Source: UBA1081 sp045636025
Lineage (GTDB): Bacteria; Bacillota; Clostridia; Oscillospirales; Acutalibacteraceae
Length of the DNA: 64,000 nucleotides
Assembly: GCA_045636025.1 (NCBI GenBank)
Contig: JAZTWP010000051.1
Span: 1 to 64,000, forward strand
Direction: 5' to 3'
Position numbers and translations under genes: made by a program. The notes beneath the pieces were generated by a model. It was not told the origin of the DNA and searched no databases. It saw only the letters and a list, made by a program, of their open reading frames with translations. Shown here piece by piece: positions 57,992 through 64,000 of this stretch (position 1 is its first letter; the number at the start of each line of letters is the position of its first letter).

Positions 57992-60973
57992 TTAAAATGT
58001 GTCGAGCTGAGCTGCGACTCTGAGAATCTTTCTTGCGTCGATTGCGTTGACTTTGCCATCGCCTGTTACATCAAAAACAGCAATGGGCTGATTGTAGTTT
58101 TCCGTTTTGTCAAGCTGGGCTGAGATTCTGAGAACGATTCTTGCATCGATTGCATTGACCTTTCCGTCACCGTTTGCATCACCGAGGATGTAAGAAACAT
58201 CGGGTTCATCGGGAACATCGGGTTCGTCGGGTTCTGTGGGAATTTCAGGTTCAGACGGAGTAGAAGGCTCTGTTTCTTCCAATGTTGCATTGTTGTTTTC
58301 TGCATAAGAGGGAGCCATTGAGTTTTTGTCGCCACGGACAGTTATGCCATCTGAAACAGCAATGTTGTTTGCGTCTGACATATCAGACAAATCTGCATTT
58401 TCGTTGAATGTGTAGCCGAGACCGATTATGCCGAAAGACTGTGTGTTCTGCAGAACATCGTCTGTGTAAGTGTCGGGTTTTGCATCGCTGTTGAAAGTTA
58501 CGTCTTTAAGGTTTGCACAGCCGAAAAATGCACCTACACCAACTGTTTGTGTGCTTTCGGGAAGGACATATTTTTCAATGTCTGTTTTTGCAGGCATCTG
58601 AATGAGGAATGTTTTGTCCTTGTTGAACAGAACGCCGTATTCGTCTGTGCAGTAATTTGCATTGTCTTCGGCAACGGCAATTTCCTTAAGATTAATTGTG
58701 CCGAAGAATGCACCTGAGCCGATTTCTGTTACGCCTGAGTTGATGCGGAATGATTCAAGAGAAATACAGTTCATAAATGCATATCTGCCGATGGTTGAGC
58801 TTCCTGCAGAATTTCTTAATGAAAATGTGCTGATGCCTGAAGCATTATCTTTGAATGTAATGTTTGTCAGTGAAGTGCAGTTTGTAAATGCGAAGTCTCC
58901 GATATTGCCGATATTTCCGCTGATTGTCACCGTTTCAAGCGCAGTGCAATTTTCGAATGCATTATTGCCGAAAGAAGCAGCATTGCCTTTGATTGTAACC
59001 GTTTGCAGCGAAGTGCATCCTAAGAATGCGGCATTTCCGATTGAATCAGCATCACCTTCGATTGTGACTTCTTTCAGAGCGAGAGAGCCTGCAAATGCGT
59101 AGTCACCGATGTCTGTAGCATTTTCTCCGATAATTACAGCTTCCAGATTGTCGCAACGCATAAATGCCTGATTGCCTATTAATGTTATTGAATCGGGAAG
59201 ACGGAGAGTGCCTCTGAGTCCTTCACACCAGGCAAATGTGCCGTCATTGATTGTTGTGATTGACTCGGATAAAAAGATTTCTGACAGATTTGTGCATTTG
59301 AAGAATAAATAGGCAGGGATGTTGGTTACATTTTTGCCGAAGAATACTATCATACCATCGGGACTGCCTGAGTCTGAAAAGATAAATGGGGGAGACTGGA
59401 AATCTTTGACTTTATTTGTTTCCCAGTTGATTGTTTTAAGACCTGTGCATTCGGAAAAAGCATTTTCACCAATGGTTGTGACAGATTCTTCAATAGTTAT
59501 TACTTTTAACTTTTCACAGCTCATGAAAGCGCATTTTCCTATGTTTTCAAGTGCGCTGAGTGTTGGCAGGTCGCTGAGATTTCTGCAATATGCAAAGGCA
59601 TATTCTCCTATGTCTGTGACTTTTGCGGGCAGGTAGTCTGACGTATAAATGCCTGCGATTCCTGATTCTGAGAATGCATAATCACCGATGTTTTTTACAG
59701 AATCAGACAGAATTATGTTTTTAAGATATTGGCAATGATATGCAAAATATGAGGGGACGGTTGTTATATTGTCACCGAATGTTATGCTCAAGCCTGATTC
59801 GTTGTTGCCTGAGTCGTAAAAGATGCCGCTTTCATCAGAAAATTCTGTGATTTTGTCTGCATTCCAGTAAATTTTTCTCAAACCGTTGCAGTTTGCAAAA
59901 GCTCCTTCACCGATTGAAGTTACAGAAGCGGGAATTGTAACGGTTGTGATGCTGTTGCAACCGAAGAAAGCAATATTTCCGATTGATGTGACTGAGTCGG
60001 GTAAAATAACTTCTGTAAGGTTATTGCAACCGAAGAAAGCAGACTGACCGATTGATTTGACAGAGTCTGAAATGGTGACAGTTTTAAGATTATTGAAAGT
60101 ATAGAATAAATATGCGGGGATGTGTGTTACATTGTTGCCGATTACGAGATTTACTTCGTTTGTTGCGGGGGCTGAATCGCTGAATATAATGGGAGGGTTT
60201 GTAAAATCGCCTGTTTTATCTGTATTCCAGTTGATTTCTGTAAGTGCTGTGCAGTGAGTAAATGCATATTCTCCGATGAAAGAAACTGATTCGGGAATTG
60301 TTATGCTTTCAAGTGCCGTGCAATAATTGAATGCATTGTTGCCGATTGTTGTGACAGTTGTGGGGAGTGTTATTTCTGTAAGCATTTCGCAGGAGCGGAA
60401 AGCATTGTCGCTGATAACTGTTACATCGCCGAGGAAACTTACAGTTTTGACGGGAGTGCCTGAGAAAACATTGCCGGGAATGACAGTTACATTGTTGCCG
60501 AATATAACATCAAAGCTGTCACAAGGTTCGGTATATGAAAAAATTGAGTAATAATTTGCGGAATTATCTGCATTGTTTGTATTCCAGTAAACTTTTTTAA
60601 GTGATGTGCAGTCTCTGAATGCATCCTGACCGACGGATGTTACTGATTCAGGAATGGTTATTCTTGTAAGTCCTTTGCAGGAGTCAAACGCGAAGGAGCC
60701 TATCTGCGCAACTGATTCGGGAATTGTGACAGATGTAATGCTGTTGTAATTTGCAAATGCACCGTCACCGATTGCAGTAACGGGGTAGTCGCCGATGTTT
60801 TCAGGAATCACAACATCTGTTGCTGATTCATTGCAACCTGTAATTGTGATTTCACTGTTTGCAACGGTATAAGTCAGGTCACCGTAGGTTTCAGCCGATG
60901 CACTTATGCAAAGAGCTGTAAGGATGATGATTGAAATTGCCAGAACTGTTAAAACGTTTCGTAAGGTTTTCAT
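57992..60973 (-). CDS. Secreted BspA-type leucine-rich repeat protein with C-terminal dockerin
   Basis: 993 residues from the ATG at 60973 with GGAGG upstream. A signal peptide (VLTVLAISIIILTALCISASA) is present. The body is a long array of BspA/LRR_5 repeats of about 23 residues with the pattern SITSVTIPESVAQIGSFAF, interrupted by Trp-containing inserts. A Pro/Glu-rich linker (PSEPEIPTEPDEPDVPDEP) leads to a dockerin (about 928-990) with two intact segments (GDANGDGKVNAIDAR, VTGDGKVNAIDAR). BspA-like LRRs mediate adhesion; here it may be displayed by a cohesin scaffold. Own promoter and terminator. Confidence 0.93.
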   Translation of the reverse strand: MKTLRNVLTVLAISIIILTALCISASAETYGDLTYTVANSEITITGCNESATDVVIPENIGDYPVTAIGDGAFANYNSITSVTIPESVAQIGSFAFDSCKGLTRITIPESVTSVGQDAFRDCTSLKKVYWNTNNADNSANYYSIFSYTEPCDSFDVIFGNNVTVIPGNVFSGTPVKTVSFLGDVTVISDNAFRSCEMLTEITLPTTVTTIGNNAFNYCTALESITIPESVSFIGEYAFTHCTALTEINWNTDKTGDFTNPPIIFSDSAPATNEVNLVIGNNVTHIPAYLFYTFNNLKTVTISDSVKSIGQSAFFGCNNLTEVILPDSVTSIGNIAFFGCNSITTVTIPASVTSIGEGAFANCNGLRKIYWNADKITEFSDESGIFYDSGNNESGLSITFGDNITTVPSYFAYHCQYLKNIILSDSVKNIGDYAFSESGIAGIYTSDYLPAKVTDIGEYAFAYCRNLSDLPTLSALENIGKCAFMSCEKLKVITIEESVTTIGENAFSECTGLKTINWETNKVKDFQSPPFIFSDSGSPDGMIVFFGKNVTNIPAYLFFKCTNLSEIFLSESITTINDGTFAWCEGLRGTLRLPDSITLIGNQAFMRCDNLEAVIIGENATDIGDYAFAGSLALKEVTIEGDADSIGNAAFLGCTSLQTVTIKGNAASFGNNAFENCTALETVTISGNIGNIGDFAFTNCTSLTNITFKDNASGISTFSLRNSAGSSTIGRYAFMNCISLESFRINSGVTEIGSGAFFGTINLKEIAVAEDNANYCTDEYGVLFNKDKTFLIQMPAKTDIEKYVLPESTQTVGVGAFFGCANLKDVTFNSDAKPDTYTDDVLQNTQSFGIIGLGYTFNENADLSDMSDANNIAVSDGITVRGDKNSMAPSYAENNNATLEETEPSTPSEPEIPTEPDEPDVPDEPDVSYILGDANGDGKVNAIDARIVLRISAQLDKTENYNQPIAVFDVTGDGKVNAIDARKILRVAAQLDTF

Positions 60974-61010
60974 TGTAAGTCCTCCGCATAACAATTTTCT
61001 TTATAAAAAA

Positions 61011-61039
61011 ATTATATTGCATTAAAGCGTAAAAGTCAA
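61011..61039 (-). promoter_or_regulatory. Promoter of the LRR-dockerin gene
   Basis: Minus strand TTGACT (61034-61039), a 17-base spacer, and TATAAT (61011-61016). Confidence 0.85.
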
Positions 61040-61053
61040 TCGGAAAGTGGTTT

Positions 61054-61083
61054 ACAAAAAAACTGCCCTCGGAGAGAGCAGTC
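61054..61083 (-). terminator. Terminator of the rhamnosidase gene
   Basis: Minus strand ACTGC-CTC/GAG-GCAGT with one mismatch, followed by seven T. Confidence 0.85.
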
Positions 61084-61093
61084 TGTCACCGTA

Positions 61094-63415
61094 TTATTTT
61101 TTCAGAATTTCAACATTGCCTGCGTTGCCGTTTGTATATTTGCCGCCTTTGTAATAAGGCTCTGAATTGACGATTACTTCGGCACCGTCGGGAATATACA
61201 GCACAGCTTTCATATCCTCGGGAAGTGTAAGACTGATAATATATTTATCTGCGGTCTTTTTATAATCCAGTGTGATGAGTCCTTTTACGCTTGGTACTGT
61301 GCAGGTCATATTTCCCGAAAGCGAATACTGAGGATTGATTTCTGTTTTTTCATAACCTGCCTCAAGGGGAGTGATACCTGCAAAGTGTTTGCTCATTATA
61401 ACAAGCGGTCCGCCGCTCCATGCGTGATTCATTGTACCTCTCCAGGATTCCCAGAACTCCCATAGAGTAGAGTAGTCCTCATTCATCATTCCTTCGTATC
61501 TGATTTTTATTCTGGCTGTAGCCTCTTCATATTTGCCCATTTTACAAAGGGCTTCAAGTACATAATATTCCATATAAGGACTTGAATTCTGTGTATTTAT
61601 GAGTATTTCTGTTATTGTTTCATACTGCGATTTGTCTGCAAGGCCTGATAAAACCGCAAGGGCATTTGCTCTGTCATCAGGTTTGCTGACTTCTTTGCTT
61701 TTGTATCCGTTTTCTGTCAGCAGAGATTTATAACCGGTTTCAATAACAGACTTTCTGTCTGATATAAATGAAGTATCTGCATTTTTGCCGAGAATCTGAG
61801 CCATTTCTTCCACAGATGAAAGTGCATAATAATACCATGCATTTTCAATGGCAGTCATATCTGCCTTGCTGCCCCAGTCTGCCCAGTCCCAGGAGCCTTC
61901 TCGGTGAACAACAAGGTTATTTTCACCGATTTCCCAGAGTTTAAGATAATTGAGTGATGCATCATAGACTTTTTGGAGGAATACCTTGTCACCTGTGTAT
62001 TCATAGTAAGTGAGAAATCCCACAATACCTGCAAGCTGTTGTACGGGAAGCTCAAAATAATCTCCGTTTATGGGCACAACGGTCTGAAGCACATCTGTAT
62101 CATCAATGTGAGAAAGCATTGCATCAACACCTTTCTGATAAAGCAGATAGGAGTTGCTGTCCATTGCGTACATTGTCATAATCATTTCACTTGTGACATC
62201 GCCCCACCACTGTGCTCTTTCTCTGTCAGGACAATCCATAAAGTTATCACGCATTGTGACATAAAGAGTCCTGAGAGATTTCTGCCAGAGTGAATTCATA
62301 AATTCATCATCACAACTGAAATTACCGCTGAATTCGCTGTCATAGCCCGTTTCACGGTATTTGAGAGAAACAACAGTAACACCTCTGGGGATTTTGTAAG
62401 TTATATGCTCTCCGTTAACCCAGCCGAGAGATTCAAACTCCTGCTCACCCTCTTTTGTCACATAGGTTGTTGAAACCGCACCGATAAGGGTGTTTTCTGT
62501 TGTAATGCGGATTTTTTTACCCTCGGGCGCAATGACCTTAAGATAAGTTGTAACCTGTGCATTGTAGGGGATATCCACGGTAATTTTCTGACCGAAAAGC
62601 TTTTTTACAGTATAGTTTTCGTAGTCTTTTGAATTTTCATAATCTTTAAGACCGTAATCTTTGAGAAGCGGTATTCCTCTCGGATAAAGACTGCCGTAAA
62701 CACCCTCTCCGCCTTTGCCGTATTCGGTCGCATTTGCCCAGCCTGAGTAATCAAAGCTGTTGCTGAGCCAATCGATGTCTTTTCTTGCATCAAAATAAAT
62801 ACTGTATTCGGCAAGTCTGTAATTCGGCGGATAAAAAATGCTGTCGATGTAAGCAGGATTTCTGTTTACCTTCCAGCTTTTGTCGGAAAGTATGGTGATA
62901 TCATCATTCACGGCTTCAAAAATGAATCCGCCCTGACCGCTTCCGTTATAGGAATAGCTTGTTTCATCATCCCAATACCAGACAAGGGCACAGATTGAGT
63001 TTTCACCTTTTTTAAGATAAGGCGCAATGTCTTTGCTGTCGTAATAACCGCTGTTTTCATCGGGACCTCGTTTTGCGCTTCCTTCAAAAATAACTGTTTC
63101 ACCGTTTATGTAAAGCCAGTATTTTGAATCGGCTGAAATGTGAGCAATAAGCTCTTCAGGCTGATTATCAAGAGTGATTTTTTTGTTGAAGCACATCCAT
63201 ACGTTTTCTTCGTCAATATTTTCCTCATCCCATATCCATTGAGCTTTCCAGTCATTTTTTGCTTCTGTTGAAATCACACTGTATTCGGGTATATTGTCGG
63301 GAATATCATATTCATTTGTAAAGGGGACAAGCGCTGACTCTCCCCAGGAAAAAAGCGAAGAAATGCAACCTGCCGCTATCACAATGTAAGAAATAATTGT
63401 CTGTATAATCTGCAT
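61094..63415 (-). CDS. GH78-like alpha-L-rhamnosidase, membrane-anchored
   Basis: 773 residues from the ATG at 63415, chosen because AAAGGAGAG lies just upstream. It should release terminal L-rhamnose from glycans. Family features are an N-terminal beta-sandwich (WKAQWIWDEEN, ISADSKYWLYINGE), the catalytic region FMDCPDRERAQWWGDVTSEM, an (alpha/alpha)6 barrel (GSWDWADWGSK), TLWEFWESWRGTMNHAWSGG in parts, and a final beta-sandwich. The N-terminus (QIIQTIISYIVIAAGCIS) is hydrophobic without basic residues; AAGC is not a standard lipobox. It starts 31 bases after the SpoU stop, so the two are probably co-transcribed. Confidence 0.87.
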   Translation of the reverse strand: MQIIQTIISYIVIAAGCISSLFSWGESALVPFTNEYDIPDNIPEYSVISTEAKNDWKAQWIWDEENIDEENVWMCFNKKITLDNQPEELIAHISADSKYWLYINGETVIFEGSAKRGPDENSGYYDSKDIAPYLKKGENSICALVWYWDDETSYSYNGSGQGGFIFEAVNDDITILSDKSWKVNRNPAYIDSIFYPPNYRLAEYSIYFDARKDIDWLSNSFDYSGWANATEYGKGGEGVYGSLYPRGIPLLKDYGLKDYENSKDYENYTVKKLFGQKITVDIPYNAQVTTYLKVIAPEGKKIRITTENTLIGAVSTTYVTKEGEQEFESLGWVNGEHITYKIPRGVTVVSLKYRETGYDSEFSGNFSCDDEFMNSLWQKSLRTLYVTMRDNFMDCPDRERAQWWGDVTSEMIMTMYAMDSNSYLLYQKGVDAMLSHIDDTDVLQTVVPINGDYFELPVQQLAGIVGFLTYYEYTGDKVFLQKVYDASLNYLKLWEIGENNLVVHREGSWDWADWGSKADMTAIENAWYYYALSSVEEMAQILGKNADTSFISDRKSVIETGYKSLLTENGYKSKEVSKPDDRANALAVLSGLADKSQYETITEILINTQNSSPYMEYYVLEALCKMGKYEEATARIKIRYEGMMNEDYSTLWEFWESWRGTMNHAWSGGPLVIMSKHFAGITPLEAGYEKTEINPQYSLSGNMTCTVPSVKGLITLDYKKTADKYIISLTLPEDMKAVLYIPDGAEVIVNSEPYYKGGKYTNGNAGNVEILKK

Positions 63416-63445
63416 AGGAAACTCTCCTTTATAAATGCAATTCAA

Positions 63446-64000
63446 TCAGTCTTTTTTGTTTGCGAGCTGATAGAATGCCACGGCAGAGGCGGCGGCAACA
63501 TTCAGCGAGTCAACACCGTGATACATCGGTATTTTTACGGTGAAATCACAAGCTGATATTGTCTTGTCAGAAAGTCCGTCACCTTCTGTGCCCATAACAA
63601 CGGCAAGTTTCTCTGCTTTTGCGAGTGCAGGGTCGTCAATGGAGAGAGAATTATCCTTAAGCGCCATTGCAACTGTTCTGAAACCGAGAGATCTGATTTC
63701 ATCAAGGTTTTCGTCTGTGAGAAATGTCCAGTCAATCTGAAAAACGGTGCCCATACTGACTCTTGCGGCACGTCTGTACAAAGGGTCTGAACTGCCGGGA
63801 GTGAGAATTACCGCATCCATTCCGAGAGCCGCAGCAGAACGCATAATTGCACCAACATTTGTGGGATTCATAACATTGTCGAGTATAACGATTCTGCTTT
63901 TGTCTTTACAGAGGTCTTTTACATCGGGCAGAGGCTTCCGCTTCATTGCACACAGCATGCCTCTTGTGAGATTGAAGCCCGTGAGCTGTGTGAGAACATC
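63446..64000 (-). CDS. SpoU/TrmH-family RNA 2'-O-methyltransferase, 5' end outside the window
   Basis: About 184 residues are visible; the frame remains open to base 64000, so the N-terminal substrate-binding part is missing. SPOUT/SpoU motifs are ILDNVMNPTNVGAIMRSAAA (motif 1), VVMGTEGDGLS (motif 2) and KIPMYHGVDSLNVAAASAVA (motif 3). It methylates ribose 2'-OH in rRNA or tRNA; the target is unknown. The visible start (LTQLTGFNLTRGM) matches RlmB/YsgA-like members. Confidence 0.93.
   Translation of the reverse strand, partial: DVLTQLTGFNLTRGMLCAMKRKPLPDVKDLCKDKSRIVILDNVMNPTNVGAIMRSAAALGMDAVILTPGSSDPLYRRAARVSMGTVFQIDWTFLTDENLDEIRSLGFRTVAMALKDNSLSIDDPALAKAEKLAVVMGTEGDGLSDKTISACDFTVKIPMYHGVDSLNVAAASAVAFYQLANKKD

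Noticed and set aside
58400..60900. Repeats at about 69-base spacing as a CRISPR or satellite
   Set aside because: They encode in-frame BspA-type leucine-rich repeats with diverged DNA.
1..64000. Prophage, integrase, transposase or toxin-antitoxin genes
   Set aside because: None of the supported genes resembles these classes; only small non-coding repeats were found.

Overview
The window is a contiguous piece of a low-to-mid GC Gram-positive chromosome, most likely a gut or rumen Clostridia of the Oscillospiraceae/Ruminococcus type. The evidence is strong AGGAGG-type ribosome binding sites, vegetative TTGACA-17-TATAAT promoters, hairpin plus T-tract terminators, pyruvate:ferredoxin oxidoreductase, RNase Y/YmdB, WalJ-RlmH, LuxS, and several secreted proteins ending in type I-like dockerin modules. 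No phage, transposase, CRISPR array, rRNA or plasmid gene was seen. One tRNA gene (Val, GAC) is present.

Layout. 0-6 kb: 3' end of pyruvate:ferredoxin oxidoreductase, a secreted NlpC/P60-dockerin protein, and an acyl-CoA synthetase-like AMP ligase. 6-11 kb: a cytidylate-kinase-like protein (minus), then metF-metH-yhcH. 11-14.4 kb: a large secreted protein with 14 Cys-rich repeats. 14.5-17.9 kb: an operon of a lipase-like hydrolase, ABC ATPase, ABC permease and cyclase. 18-21.5 kb: luxS, murA, walJ, rlmH. 21.6-23.6 kb (minus): a small membrane protein, an MraY-family transferase and tRNA-Val. 23.7-25.8 kb: cysE-cysS. 26-35.7 kb (minus): an alpha/beta-hydrolase/AMP-ligase fusion, an oligopeptide-binding lipoprotein, ymdB, a dockerin protein, a subtilisin-like protease with an ATA start, and rny. 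36-42.9 kb: a sugar symporter, a secreted protein, an S1-domain protein, a DUF951 protein, a U32 peptidase and a radical SAM protein. 43-55.2 kb: a sigma-like protein fused to a membrane anchor, phosphohexomutase, alkaline phosphatase, DUF4474 protein, family I.5-like lipase, chagasin-like inhibitor, a degenerate phosphoesterase with dockerin, and a neutral-ceramidase-like enzyme. 55.6-64 kb (minus): PutP, TetR, a BspA-type LRR dockerin protein, a GH78-like rhamnosidase and a partial SpoU methyltransferase.

How it fits together. The core is housekeeping: methyl and sulfur metabolism (metF, metH, luxS, cysE, cysS), wall precursors (murA, mraY) and RNA turnover or modification (rny, rlmH, spoU). 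Among these sits a rich set of exported proteins: four dockerin proteins, a Cys-repeat surface protein, a lipase, a ceramidase-like enzyme, phosphatases, a protease, a protease inhibitor and a glycosidase. This suggests a host- or plant-associated cell degrading extracellular polymers and lipids.

The most notable observations are: the sigma-like/transmembrane fusion; the hydrolase-ligase fusion that has lost its nucleophile; the A+T-rich protease/dockerin pair lying between rny and ymdB, with the protease lacking a normal start codon; a dockerin protein with two phosphoesterase-like regions missing metal ligands; a 30-bp palindrome beside the putP promoter; and families of small palindromic intergenic repeats. 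All calls come from reading the sequence; no database search was run.
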